Origin: an uncultured Dehalococcoidia bacterium
GTDB taxonomy: Bacteria > Chloroflexota > Dehalococcoidia > Lucifugimonadales > Lucifugimonadaceae
NCBI GenBank assembly: GCA_951812795.1
Contig: OX638325.1
Span: 2,008,277 to 2,072,276 of the forward strand
Direction of reading: 5' to 3'
DNA length: 64,000 bases
This document shows positions 18,020 through 26,413 of this stretch, piece after piece. The position numbers and the translations under genes were made by a program. The notes under the pieces are model-generated. The model did no database searches. It worked only from the letters and a program-made list of their open reading frames with translations, and was not told where the DNA came from. How positions within the stretch are numbered: position 1 is the first letter of the stretch; every line of letters begins with the position of its first letter.

Positions 18020-18148
18020 ATGGAATCCGCGCATTGGAGCCTGTTCCGACAGGCGACCGCGGGCCTGAGCGACGGGGTGAAGATAGCCTTCGAGCCGGGT
18101 GATGACGAGAAGCAGCGTCGGCGGAGGTTAGGACGTTGGAAGCGATGA
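18020..18148 (+). CDS. Small ORF of 42 codons with strong ribosome site
   Basis: A 42-residue frame starting MESAHWSLFRQATAGLSDG and ending in a basic RRRRLGRWKR tail. It is supported by GGAGGAA directly before the ATG and by an ATGA overlap with the next small gene. I do not recognise a family. The mixture of a short amphipathic start and an Arg/Lys-rich end would fit a small regulatory or nucleic-acid-binding peptide, but this is speculation. It could also simply be a translational coupler for the zinc-ribbon gene. Confidence 0.5.
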   Translation: MESAHWSLFRQATAGLSDGVKIAFEPGDDEKQRRRRLGRWKR

Positions 18149-18339
18149 GTTCATGGCCAGAGTGTCTGGCGTGCGAGCAGGGCGTACTGGTGCCGTTGTC
18201 AGATTTCGGCGGCCAAGGTGCATCAGTTCACTATAAAGCTTGGGTCTGCACTAGCCCCAATTGCGACTACAACATTAAAATTCGCAATGGCGATATACAC
18301 CTCAACGAACCGATATTCGAGGGACCCAGAGGACGCTGA
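18145..18339 (+). CDS. Small zinc-ribbon protein
   Basis: A 64-residue protein with two cysteine pairs, PECLACEQG near the start and WVCTSPNCDYN in the middle, the layout of a zinc ribbon. No other domain is seen. The ATG at 18145 overlaps the stop of the preceding 42-codon ORF as ATGA; a TTG at 18136 would add three residues. The function is unknown. Its position upstream of the sortase gene may mean co-transcription but gives no clear role. Confidence 0.65.
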   Translation: MSSWPECLACEQGVLVPLSDFGGQGASVHYKAWVCTSPNCDYNIKIRNGDIHLNEPIFEGPRGR

Positions 18340-18392
18340 TGTGACGTCTCGCATTCCGACGGACGTCTCAATCAGTTCGTCGTGAAAGCGAA

Positions 18393-19628
18393 ATGAAACG
18401 GATCTCGAAATTTGCGAAGCCGCTGGGCTTCGCAATGGCTTTGATCGGGATCGCAATGATTGCGATTTCGGGATACTACTTATTGGAGTACGCGCGTTCC
18501 GGTTCGGATGCCGCTACGTTCGACGTCGACGCGGCAGCGCCGGAGGACATGCGTACTCTACTCGGCCTCGGTATGCCGGAACCTGTTGCGCGAGAGAATC
18601 CAGTAGCGCGGGGCGTTCCGGAGTACGATTCCGACCGCGGGGCTGCAAACACCTCCATTTTCGAATTGCGGACGCAATCAAACCACGATCAGCGAACTGA
18701 CGAAGTTGATGCGTTGGGTGTGACGCGGGGTGAGACGGTTGGAAATAACGATCGGCGACCGGTCGCCGAATTAGACAGCGCAGAGACGGTTTCGATTTCA
18801 TCTCGCCTCCCCGGCGCATCGTTCGTGTCGGACAACGAAGTCTTCGCACCCCAAGGTGCGAATGCGGAACTCGCGGACGCCGATATTGGGGCAGAAACCG
18901 GAACGGTGGCGACCGACCTCGTACCGGCAGCGTTTGCCGAGGGTGACGTCGCGGCGGTCACAGTCGGTTCAGATACTGTGGCACCGCCTTCTTCGATGTC
19001 CGTCTCCGGCATGCTTGACACGTTCGCATCGATCTATCCCGGCGGCGATATGAATCCCCGATATTGGTCGGAGCCGCATTGGGCTGGAAATCTGCCATTC
19101 GGCGGACCGACGATCCCGGAGGGCTTCGTCCCGATCGACGCATCAGATCTATCGTTCGCGGCGATGGCCGGAGAACAGGCTCGACGAATGCGCATACCGG
19201 CGATCGATTTGGATGCTTCGGTGGCGGAGTTGGAACTCCGGGATTTGGGAGATTCGCGGGCGTGGTCGACTCCGGACAAGGTCGTCGGTCACATTCCGAC
19301 GACGGCTCAACCCGGCGAATCGGCGAACGGTTGGTACTTCGGGCATCTTGACGACTTCTTGAGCAACGAAGGTGCCATCTTCAGGCGTCTGCCGGAAATC
19401 TCCGCCATGGTCAAAGACGACTATGTAGATATCTTCCTAGAAACGTCTGATGCGGAGTTTATGTATCGAGTGACCGCGACGCGTCAGCTCCATCGCGACG
19501 ATCTCTATCTTGCTCAGTCCGATAGTTCACAGATCTCGTTGGTAACTTGCTGGCCGTTTCGGGTCTACGACCATCGCATCGTGGTTTCCGCGGTTTTGGT
19601 TGCTGTGAAGCCTCTGTCACAAGCTTAG
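18393..19628 (+). CDS. Membrane-anchored sortase-family transpeptidase
   Basis: Residues 10-35 form one membrane anchor. A long acidic, low-complexity linker of about 200 residues follows. The C-terminal 145 residues look like a sortase: RIPAIDLDASV, the catalytic His in GWYFGHLDD near residue 316, the catalytic Cys in LVTCWP near residue 385 and the Arg in YDHRIVVSAVLV near 394. Sortases attach proteins with a C-terminal sorting signal to surface acceptors. No LPxTG-type substrate gene is visible in this window, and Chloroflexota lack a typical Gram-positive wall, so the acceptor is unclear. The unusually long linker is notable. Confidence 0.8.
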   Translation: MKRISKFAKPLGFAMALIGIAMIAISGYYLLEYARSGSDAATFDVDAAAPEDMRTLLGLGMPEPVARENPVARGVPEYDSDRGAANTSIFELRTQSNHDQRTDEVDALGVTRGETVGNNDRRPVAELDSAETVSISSRLPGASFVSDNEVFAPQGANAELADADIGAETGTVATDLVPAAFAEGDVAAVTVGSDTVAPPSSMSVSGMLDTFASIYPGGDMNPRYWSEPHWAGNLPFGGPTIPEGFVPIDASDLSFAAMAGEQARRMRIPAIDLDASVAELELRDLGDSRAWSTPDKVVGHIPTTAQPGESANGWYFGHLDDFLSNEGAIFRRLPEISAMVKDDYVDIFLETSDAEFMYRVTATRQLHRDDLYLAQSDSSQISLVTCWPFRVYDHRIVVSAVLVAVKPLSQA

Positions 19629-19714
19629 AGTCGCCAACCGCCGGTGTTCCGAAATCGTCGTGAGATAATGCGTTGCCGACGCGCGTCCGTTTGTTGGCCG
19701 TTGCGGGAACGTGC

Positions 19715-20737
19715 ATGAAGGCAGGAACTGAATTCACCCCGCGGGGTGCCGAGATCTGGCGCGATCGTGTGTTGTTGGTTTTGCTGCTTGCGAGCGTCGT
19801 CGGCGCCTTGATCCAGATCACCATGGGCAGCGCGGTTCGGGTGACCGGATCCGGCGACGGGTGTCCGGATTGGCCGACTTGTTTCGGCAACTGGATCCCG
19901 CCATTCGAGTACCACGCCTTGATGGAGTACAGCCACCGGACGATCGGCGCCATGGTTGGCGTTACGATAATCGCCGCGGTATTGCGCGTGTGGGTGAAAC
20001 ACCGTTCCGAGACGCCGGTGGTTGCATCAACCACCGCGGGTTTGGTGGCAGTGGCGATCACGGGAGGTATCGGCGGTGCGGTTGTATTGAGCGAACTCGA
20101 TCCCGGTTTGCGGACTATTCACTTGATGTTGGCCGAGTCCGTGTTGCTTTTGATGGCGCACGCGTTGGTCGCGGCAATATACGTGCGTGCGAGCCGCGAC
20201 GAAACCAAGGTGCGCCGAGGTTTAGTGTTAATGGCGCTTGCCGGATCGGCGATGACGTTGATCGCGTTGCTGTCTGGTTCGTACGCGGTGTGGCGGGGTG
20301 CCGGTGCGGTCTGCCCGTCTTGGCCGCTGTGCGGTGGATCGATAATCCCGCAATACGAACTGGTTTGGATCCACGTATCGCATCGGGTGTTGGCGCTGAT
20401 CTCGGTCTTCCCGGCGATAGGAGCAGCCCACATGGCGATGAAGGTCAAGGACGTTACCAGATCCGATGGTCCGGAATCATCGGCGCGCGTGTTGCGTGTA
20501 CTGGGCATCGCACTATCGGTGATCATCGTCGTCCAAGTGTTGTTGGGGGCCGCCAATCCTTGGACCGGTTTCGCGATCTGGGCGCGGGTCTCGCATCTGG
20601 CGTTCGCTTCGCTGCAGTGGGTCTGCATGTGCTTGCTGACGTTGCTGATACTGTTGCCGGTTGCTCGTCGGAGTATCGCCACCGAGATTGTAGGCGATGA
20701 ACTGCCGAGGACATCGAATTCCGAGGTCGCAGCTTGA
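19715..20737 (+). CDS. ctaA: Heme A synthase (COX15/CtaA family)
   Basis: Oxidises heme O to heme A for aa3-type cytochrome oxidase. Eight hydrophobic segments are visible in two similar halves, with the cysteine pairs in GCPDWPTCFG and CPSWPLCGG and the heme-ligand histidines in EYSHRTIG, IHLMLAE, IHVSHRVLA and VSHLAFA. The frame extends upstream to a TTG at 19673, but the ATG at 19715 preceded by GGGAA is a better start. Its stop overlaps the ctaB start by one base (TGATG), so heme O and heme A synthesis are coupled. Confidence 0.93.
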   Translation: MKAGTEFTPRGAEIWRDRVLLVLLLASVVGALIQITMGSAVRVTGSGDGCPDWPTCFGNWIPPFEYHALMEYSHRTIGAMVGVTIIAAVLRVWVKHRSETPVVASTTAGLVAVAITGGIGGAVVLSELDPGLRTIHLMLAESVLLLMAHALVAAIYVRASRDETKVRRGLVLMALAGSAMTLIALLSGSYAVWRGAGAVCPSWPLCGGSIIPQYELVWIHVSHRVLALISVFPAIGAAHMAMKVKDVTRSDGPESSARVLRVLGIALSVIIVVQVLLGAANPWTGFAIWARVSHLAFASLQWVCMCLLTLLILLPVARRSIATEIVGDELPRTSNSEVAA

Positions 20738-21642
20738 TGGAAACGGCCGCTAAGGATCAGCCGTGGTCAAGGACGATGTCGCGCGTTGTTTTGGACTACT
20801 TGATCCTGACCAAGCCGCGGGTGATGTCGTTGCTGCTGTTCACGGCTTTGGGTGGATCGTTCGTTGCTGCCCGGGGTGTCCCTCCTTGGCAGTACATCGT
20901 GGTGGTGCTCGTCGGCGGAGCACTTGCGTCGGGAGGCGCGAGTGCATTGAACATGTGGTACGAGGAGGACATCGACCAAGAGATGCATCGAACCGACCAT
21001 CGTCCCGTGGCTGGCGGTCGGATCAAGCCGATGAACGCGCTGATTTTCGGGGTGGTCCTGAACATCGCGTCGTTCGCGGTTTTCTATTTTTTCACCAACG
21101 TCTTGGCGGCATCGCTGGCGATCGCCGGTTCGGCGCTCTACGTGGTGCTTTACACCGCGCTATTGAAACGGACGACGACACAGAACATCGTTGTCGGTGG
21201 GGCCGCGGGCGCAGTGCCTCCGCTGGTGGGTTACGCGGCGATTCTCGGGGTGCTCGAACTCGAGGCTTGGTACCTCTTCGCGGTTGTGTTTTTCTGGACG
21301 CCGCCGCACTTCTGGGCTTTGTCGTTGCTGATCAAAGACGACTACGCGCGCGCGGGCGTGCCGATGATGCCGGTCGTTTCAGGCGAGGCCGCGACGCGGG
21401 TTCAAATCCTTTTGTACACGATCTTGATGTTGCCGCTCACCGTGATGTACTACTTTGCGACGTCGAAGCTGGGCGTCGTCTATCTCGTGTCGGCAATAAT
21501 TTTGGGTCTGGTTTTCTTCGCCCTGGCGTTCAAACTGTGGCGAACTGGAGCCCGCAAAGATACGCTGAATCTTTACAAATTTTCGCTTATCTACCTTTTC
21601 CTGTTGTTTGTGGCGTTGATGTTCGATGCGGCGACGGTATAG
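20737..21642 (+). CDS. ctaB: Heme O synthase (protoheme IX farnesyltransferase)
   Basis: UbiA-family membrane prenyltransferase that attaches a farnesyl chain to heme B. The first aspartate-rich motif appears as MWYEEDIDQEMHRTDHRP and the family-specific GAAGAVPPLVGYAA and FWTPPHFWALSL are present. About nine membrane helices. The ATG at 20737 shares a base with the ctaA stop. The pair implies an aerobic electron transport chain with heme-A or heme-O containing terminal oxidase, whose structural genes are outside this window. Confidence 0.95.
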   Translation: METAAKDQPWSRTMSRVVLDYLILTKPRVMSLLLFTALGGSFVAARGVPPWQYIVVVLVGGALASGGASALNMWYEEDIDQEMHRTDHRPVAGGRIKPMNALIFGVVLNIASFAVFYFFTNVLAASLAIAGSALYVVLYTALLKRTTTQNIVVGGAAGAVPPLVGYAAILGVLELEAWYLFAVVFFWTPPHFWALSLLIKDDYARAGVPMMPVVSGEAATRVQILLYTILMLPLTVMYYFATSKLGVVYLVSAIILGLVFFALAFKLWRTGARKDTLNLYKFSLIYLFLLFVALMFDAATV

Positions 21643-21675
21643 GTTGAGGGTCTAAGAAGTGTCAGGAGAACGACG

Positions 21676-22632
21676 TTGACCTGGTTGAATCGAGCTGCGA
21701 TCGTGACCGGAGCGATGGCGTCGGCGTATCTTGGCGCGTCGGCGGCGTTCGCGTTGCGCATGTCGCGCCGTCCGCGACGGGTACCGCTGCATGACGATCC
21801 GTCTTCGGTTGGATTGCCGTATCTAGACGTCTCGTTCAATAGCCGGCGAGACTTTGCGGACCCGGAGCACGAGCTGATGGGGTGGTTGGTGTTGCCGCCG
21901 GGTTCCGAGACGACGCCGGTCGATCGGGATTCTCGGTGGTTGGTGATGGTGCACGGTGACGGTTCGAACCGAACCGATCCGCAGGTTGGGGCGATGGGTC
22001 TGGCGAAGGCTATGTGGGAGCAGGGTTACGGTGTTCTGATGTTCGACATGCGAGGTTGCGGTCAATCGGCGGACGGGGATTTCACGGGCGGATGGACCGA
22101 ACGGCTCGATGTCCTTGGTGCGCTGGATTACTTGGTATTGATGGGGGCCGACCGGAGTCGGATCGGGGTGTTGGGATTTTCTCTGGGTGGCGTGGCGGCA
22201 TCGTTGGCGTGCGCCAACCCGGGCGTCGCCGGTGCGGTCATTGCCGACAGCGCATATAGTGATTTCTGGGCGATCGTAAAGCATCGATCCGGGATGAAGT
22301 CCTGGGTTGCCGAGTTGACGCGACCGGGGATGGATCTGATGCTGCAGATGCTCGTGGGTTACCGCCTGGGGGAGGTATCACCGGAGCAACATGTCTCGGA
22401 ATTCGACACGCCGATGTTCGTGATCCACGGTGCGCTTGACGACTACGTGCCGGTCGTTCACGCGGAACGGTTGGCGAAGGCGCTAGGGGTGAGCCAATCA
22501 GCGATCGACGGCGGCGACTGCGATAGGTTGTGGATCGCGCCGGACGCGGGTCACGCGCAGGCGTTTCGAACCGATCCGTCAGGATACGTGACTAGGGTGA
22601 CGGCGTTTTTGGACCGCCATTTGGCGCGCTGA
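21676..22632 (+). CDS. Alpha/beta-hydrolase with N-terminal membrane anchor
   Basis: An N-terminal hydrophobic segment (about residues 8-28) precedes an alpha/beta-hydrolase domain. The oxyanion region is VMVHGDGSNR, the nucleophile elbow is VLGFSLGGVA, the acid is in IHGALDDYVP and the histidine in PDAGHAQAF. It resembles FrsA/BD-FAE-type serine hydrolases. Substrate unknown. The start is TTG, supported by AGGAGA six bases upstream. It follows ctaB by 33 bases on the same strand. Confidence 0.83.
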   Translation: MTWLNRAAIVTGAMASAYLGASAAFALRMSRRPRRVPLHDDPSSVGLPYLDVSFNSRRDFADPEHELMGWLVLPPGSETTPVDRDSRWLVMVHGDGSNRTDPQVGAMGLAKAMWEQGYGVLMFDMRGCGQSADGDFTGGWTERLDVLGALDYLVLMGADRSRIGVLGFSLGGVAASLACANPGVAGAVIADSAYSDFWAIVKHRSGMKSWVAELTRPGMDLMLQMLVGYRLGEVSPEQHVSEFDTPMFVIHGALDDYVPVVHAERLAKALGVSQSAIDGGDCDRLWIAPDAGHAQAFRTDPSGYVTRVTAFLDRHLAR

Positions 22633-22659
22633 CAGCCGACTTGGACGGCGACCGCGGGG

Positions 22660-23013
22660 TTAGAGTTCCGCTTTGGCGGATGCGACGACTTTGGCGAATG
22701 CATCGGGTTGGCGAATGGCAAGATCGGCTAGCGATTTTCGGTCGAGTGCTATCTCAGCCTTCTTGAGTCCGTTGATCAGCGATGAGTAGCTGATTCCGTG
22801 CTCGCGGGCAGCGGCATTGATGCGCGTAATAGCTAATGAGCGATTCTGTCGCTTCTTAAGCTTGCGATGACGCGTGGCGTAGTCAAGCGCATGAAGCATC
22901 GACTCTTTGGCGACGCGGTAGCGGCTGCTGCGTGCGGCTCGGTGGCCTTTGGTGGTGGCGAGTACGGCCTTGTGGCGTGCTCGGCGGGTGGTTCCTGCTT
23001 TGACTCGGGGCAC
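22660..23013 (-). CDS. rplT: 50S ribosomal protein L20
   Basis: Binds 23S rRNA early in large-subunit assembly. The sequence starts [14 protein letters not shown] and contains the conserved [18 protein letters not shown] and [11 protein letters not shown]. Length 117 is normal. The start is GTG with AGAGG six bases upstream. It is the last gene of the infC-rpmI-rplT operon, 31 bases after rpmI. In other bacteria L20 represses this operon by binding its mRNA. Confidence 0.97.
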   Translation of the reverse strand: MPRVKAGTTRRARHKAVLATTKGHRAARSSRYRVAKESMLHALDYATRHRKLKKRQNRSLAITRINAAAREHGISYSSLINGLKKAEIALDRKSLADLAIRQPDAFAKVVASAKAEL

Positions 23014-23044
23014 GATTGACCTCTGAACTCGATCCCTGCGTTCG

Positions 23045-23251
23045 CTATCGGGATGAGCCTACAAGGGATTGTTTGATCGACTTGGCCATGACTGGTGAAT
23101 CGATGCCGACTTTTCCGCCGAGCAATCGCTTCATGCGCTTAGCCTTGCGCATTCGGAAATGGCTCTTCGGGCCTTTGGTCCGCATCAGCTTGCCAGTGCC
23201 GGTGATGTGGAAGCGCTTCTTTGCGCCTTTGTGGGTTTTCAGCTTGGGCAT
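23045..23251 (-). CDS. rpmI: 50S ribosomal protein L35
   Basis: A 68-residue basic ribosomal protein starting [14 protein letters not shown] with the conserved [15 protein letters not shown] region. It lies between infC and rplT in the standard order. No strong ribosome site precedes the ATG, which fits coupling or structural control by the hairpin found upstream at 23269-23297. Confidence 0.97.
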   Translation of the reverse strand: MPKLKTHKGAKKRFHITGTGKLMRTKGPKSHFRMRKAKRMKRLLGGKVGIDSPVMAKSIKQSLVGSSR

Positions 23252-23268
23252 GGTTCAATTATGCAATA

Positions 23269-23297
23269 CGCGCCCGCGTGGGTTACACGTGGGCGCG
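23269..23297 (-). promoter_or_regulatory. Strong hairpin in the infC-rpmI intercistronic space
   Basis: Arms 23269-23280 and 23286-23297 pair over 12 positions with a single G-T mismatch position and a five-base loop. It sits 18 bases before the rpmI start. There is no T-run, so it is not a classical terminator. Operons of this type are often repressed by L20 binding to mRNA structures near rpmI, so an autoregulatory or mRNA-processing role is plausible but inferred. Confidence 0.5.
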
Positions 23298-23343
23298 CAA
23301 CGTCGATCTCAGGGAGAAGATTTCGGAACGCTAAGATCCGAAA

Positions 23344-23988
23344 TCAGGCGGATTGAGCGACAGGTTCTCGCGTATCGGTTTCGACGGTCTCGGTCGACTG
23401 GCCGTTACGCCGCCGATCCCGGTGCCGTCGTTCCGGAGCGACCGCCTTGCTCGGGGGTCGGCTGATGCCGGCTCTCGGTGCGAGCATCATGCTCAACATG
23501 CGGCCTTCCATGACCGGTTTCTGTTCCAAACGAGCGTATTCGGCAACGCCTTTGGCGACGCGCCGCAACACATCCATTGCGATCTCTGGGTGCGCCTGTT
23601 CGCGTCCGCGGAAGCGGACGAAGACTTGGACTTTGGCGCCGTCTTGGAGGAATCCGAGGACTCGTTTGGTCTTCTGTTGGATGTCGTTCTCAGCAATTTT
23701 CGGCGTCAGGCGGACCTTTTTGAGTTCGCTGGTCGCCTTAGATGCTTTTCGAGCCTCCTTGGCTCGTTTGGATTGATCGAACTTAAATTTGCCGTAGTCC
23801 ATCATGCGGACGACCGGCGGATTCTGGTCAGGACCGACCTCGACGAGGTCTAGTCCGGCTTCTTGTGCGAGGTTTAGTGCCTCGTTACGCTGCATCGCGG
23901 TGGATGAGGTTGCACCATTGCTCGTGCGCTGCACCAAGAGAACTTCTGGTGCGCGGATCCGATGGTTGATGCGATAGTTCCTTGCTAT
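23344..23988 (-). CDS. infC: Translation initiation factor IF-3 with probable AUA start
   Basis: Prevents premature subunit joining and checks the start codon. The N-terminal domain begins ARNYRINHRIRAPEV, followed by DLVEVGPDQNPPVVRMMDYGK, and the C-terminal domain has VRLTPKIAENDIQQK and VFVRFRGREQAHPE. The only conventional start in frame is a TTG at 24057, which adds 23 non-conserved residues. The ATA codon at 23986-23988 is preceded by AAGGAA with six-base spacing and yields the normal N-terminus. Rare start codons are known for infC (AUU in E. coli), where IF-3 represses its own translation. The protein has a basic, low-complexity tail after the C-terminal domain. Confidence 0.93.
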   Translation of the reverse strand: MARNYRINHRIRAPEVLLVQRTSNGATSSTAMQRNEALNLAQEAGLDLVEVGPDQNPPVVRMMDYGKFKFDQSKRAKEARKASKATSELKKVRLTPKIAENDIQQKTKRVLGFLQDGAKVQVFVRFRGREQAHPEIAMDVLRRVAKGVAEYARLEQKPVMEGRMLSMMLAPRAGISRPPSKAVAPERRHRDRRRNGQSTETVETDTREPVAQSA

Positions 23989-24152
23989 GTCGATTTCCTT
24001 TCGTGCAAGTATTCGTTTACGCCGGGTCCAAACCGGGGGTTCAACCTTCCAGCTCAACCTCTGGGTTCGTTCCCGTGTGATGCAAATATATCAAACTTGG
24101 CTGTAAGTTACTTATTTGTAAGTTTTGTCGATTTTGACGACGTCGCGAGATC

Positions 24153-25295
24153 TCATTGATCGATCACCGACCCGTCGAAATGCAAGCGGGTTTCGACTTC
24201 CCGCGGGGATGGTGGGCATTGCGCGACGGCGTCGGGTTTGAGTTCGATGCCGATGCCGGGTTGATCCGAGATGACGAGGTAACCGTTACCGTCGTGCTGC
24301 GGAGTGTTGGCGACCATGTCGGATTTGGGTGGGATGTCTTCGCCAATGGGATACTCTTGGAGCGCGAAGTTCGGCGCGGTGGCCGCGATCTGCAGGCAGG
24401 CGGCAGTGCTGACCGGTGAGAGAGGGTTGTGGGGTACTACGCCAACATGGTGGGCTTCGGCTAACGCGGCGATCTTTCTAGCTCCTGAGATGCCTCCGAC
24501 TAGACATACGTCGGGTCGGACGTACTGGACAGCGCACCTCGAGAGGGCCATCTGAAACTCCCAGAGCGAGGTGTACCGTTCACCGGTGGCGATGGGGATG
24601 TTGATCTTGTCGGCGACGTAGGCCATTTCGTCGAAGTTGTCGGGAGTGATGGGGTCTTCGTAAAAATAGGGGTGGAACTCTTCGATGCCGAGTCCGAGTT
24701 GGACGGCTTCGGCGGGAGTGAGGCGGCGGTGGATCTCGATGCAGAGGTCGACGGAGTCGCCGACGGTCTCCCGGTATTTGCGGACGGTTTCGATGGCGTC
24801 GCGTATTTTTTCGGCGTGGGTCTTGAAATATGGGATTTCGCGATCTTCGTCGAGGAAGGGCGTCAGGTGTCCGACCGCGGTGAAGCCCATCTCTTTGGCT
24901 TCAGCGATGCCGGTGACGAGTTTTTCGGTGGTGTCGCCGAAGACGTGGTAGTAGACCCGAGCGCGGTCGCGAACTTTGCCGCCGAGCAGTTGGTGGACCG
25001 GTGTGTCGAAGTGTTTGCCCATGATGTCCCAGAGCGCGATGTCGATAGCGCTGAGGGCACCCATGACGGCGGACCCTCGGAAGTGGGAGAAGCGATACAT
25101 GTATTGCCAGTGGTGTTCGATTCGGAGGGGGTCTTCGCCGACTAGGTAGCGGCCGAATTTCTCGATTGCGGCCTCGGATGCTTCGAGGAAACCCCACGCG
25201 CCGGATTCGCCGATGCCGGAGATTCCGGCGTCGGTCTCGATCTGCACCAGCAGATATCGGTCGAGCATGAGCGGGGTTACTTTGGTGATTTTCAT
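24153..25295 (-). CDS. Mandelate racemase / muconate-lactonizing enzyme family protein, second copy
   Basis: Second enolase-superfamily enzyme of the window. It shows ALWDIMGKHFDTPVHQLLGG, metal ligands in CIEIHRRL, FYEDPITPDN and ATGERYTSLWEF, and VRPDVCLVGGISGARK followed by PHNPLSPVSTAA. The HRRL after the first ligand and the PHNPLSP block resemble sugar-acid dehydratases of the mannonate and galactonate type. Substrate is not assigned. The ATG at 25295 is chosen over a GTG at 25304; neither has a ribosome site. It has the gene-poor repeat island upstream. Confidence 0.87.
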   Translation of the reverse strand: MKITKVTPLMLDRYLLVQIETDAGISGIGESGAWGFLEASEAAIEKFGRYLVGEDPLRIEHHWQYMYRFSHFRGSAVMGALSAIDIALWDIMGKHFDTPVHQLLGGKVRDRARVYYHVFGDTTEKLVTGIAEAKEMGFTAVGHLTPFLDEDREIPYFKTHAEKIRDAIETVRKYRETVGDSVDLCIEIHRRLTPAEAVQLGLGIEEFHPYFYEDPITPDNFDEMAYVADKINIPIATGERYTSLWEFQMALSRCAVQYVRPDVCLVGGISGARKIAALAEAHHVGVVPHNPLSPVSTAACLQIAATAPNFALQEYPIGEDIPPKSDMVANTPQHDGNGYLVISDQPGIGIELKPDAVAQCPPSPREVETRLHFDGSVIDQ

Positions 25296-25422
25296 GGGAG
25301 TCACTATCGGGTTGGGTGGTCAGATTTTCGGCTAATGACGATTATGGATGAATTCGGCTTTGTTTTTGGGGAATTTACATGGATGTACAGGATGAAGGGG
25401 ATGTGGGGTTGGTGGTTTTCGG

Positions 25423-25471
25423 GCATCCCCTGCGTGCTTCGCACGCGTCCCCTTCGCGGAGCGAAGGGGAG
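25423..25471. repeat. Double-hairpin repeat, copy 1
   Basis: Begins GCATCCCCTGCG, contains a small hairpin GCGTGC-TTC-GCACGC and then arms CCCCTTCGC (25449-25457) and GCGAAGGGG (25461-25469). The same layout recurs at 26325-26375. The conserved stems with variable first loop are typical of REP-like dispersed elements. Confidence 0.75.
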
Positions 25472-25709
25472 GGAAGTTCTGTTTCATCGCCGCGCTTGCG
25501 GGGATTGGACGTGGGCCCGTCCTTTAGTTCCAGCGTCTGCCCACGTTGCCAGGCCGTGGGCCCGGAGTTCGGCCGCTTGAGCAATGCCGTCCTCCGTCGC
25601 TCGGTTAGTCCCGAGCTGGTGCTGTAGCCGCGCCCTTTTGTTGTCGAGGGCCGACGTCTGCCGGATTCACGAACGTTCGCCCAGCCCTTGGACAAAGGTA
25701 CCGGCGGTG

Positions 25710-25757
25710 GACCCCCTCTTAATCTTCCCCTGAAAGGGGGAGGGGGAAAAGGGAGGG
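25710..25757. repeat. CCCCCTT/AAGGGGG palindromic repeat, divergent copy
   Basis: Contains CCCCCTCTTAATCTTCCCCT followed by GAAAGGGGGAGGGGG. It resembles the better-conserved copies at 49205-49240 and 53254-53293, sharing a CCC-CT-AAT-CCCC left arm and a GGGGGAGGG right arm. Confidence 0.5.
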
Positions 25758-26162
25758 TCGCCCCTACGGGGGTGACCGGTTGGGTCGTCCGTACGGGGGT
25801 ACTTTTGTCTGGCTCGTGTTGCGGCGCCTGCTTGTGGCGACGCGACTGGATCTTGTAGCAGCGTTCGTTTCTAACGGTCCTTCCCGACGTTGCATCTTGT
25901 TTGCTCAAGGATGCCGAGGTTGGTCTTTGACTGTGTAGTTCTTGTGGTGTTGCGTTCACGGTCTTGGGCTGGTCCTTGGGTTTTTGCCGGCAGGGTCTTG
26001 TTGAGGTCGTATCCGCACCCGTCGGCGCGGCGATGTTTGTTGTTAACAGTTGTTATATTAGCACGAATGTTTTGTTTGTCAAGTTGTTGAACCGCGGATT
26101 GCGCGGATTCTTGGATGGCGCAGGATTTTGGTGTTCTGTGGTTGGGGATGGTTGTTCGGATG

Positions 26163-26190
26163 GTAGGGGCGGTTCGCGAACCGTTCCTAC
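26163..26190. repeat. Perfect palindrome with paired flanks
   Basis: CGGTTCGCGAACCG at 26170-26183 is its own reverse complement and is flanked by GTAGG and CCTAC, which can pair. No gene or T-run is near, so it is more likely a repeat relic than a terminator. Confidence 0.5.
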
Positions 26191-26324
26191 TGGGTTCACG
26201 CTTTCGGACTCTTTGCGCAACGTACGTCATTCGGGCGTAATCCGGATTCCTGAGGGGCGGCAATGGGGATGCGCCTCAGATTTTGGCTCTGAATTGTCCC
26301 ACTAACGGCTACGGTGAATTTCGT

Positions 26325-26375
26325 GCATCCCCTGCGTCGCTACGCTCCGCGTCCCCTTCGCGGGGCGAAGGGGAG
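26325..26375. repeat. Double-hairpin repeat, copy 2
   Basis: Same frame as copy 1: GCATCCCCTGCG, a variable small hairpin, then CCCCTTCGC (26353-26361) and GCGAAGGGG (26365-26373). It ends about 40 bases before the prenyltransferase start. Confidence 0.75.
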
Positions 26376-26413
26376 GTGTTGGTTGCCGCTGCGGGTGTTC
26401 TTTATCATTGGCA

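Larger units (their letters stand above)
25296..26413. other. Gene-poor region of about 1.1 kb rich in palindromic repeats
   Basis: No frame here resembles a protein; the longest minus-strand one (194 codons) is low-complexity and runs through the repeats. The region holds two copies of a double-hairpin repeat, one copy of a CCCCCTT/AAGGGGG repeat, a perfect CGGTTCGCGAACCG palindrome with flanking GTAGG/CCTAC arms, and an AT-rich stretch around 26037-26090. It may be decayed accessory DNA between the dehydratase and the prenyltransferase genes. Confidence 0.6.

Noticed and set aside
20763-21647. 294-codon frame overlapping ctaB
   Set aside because: Out-of-frame shadow of the heme O synthase gene, with Arg/Gly-rich meaningless translation.
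25375-25959. 194-codon minus-strand frame in the gene-poor region
   Set aside because: Low-complexity translation that runs through palindromic repeats, no ribosome site and no recognisable domain.
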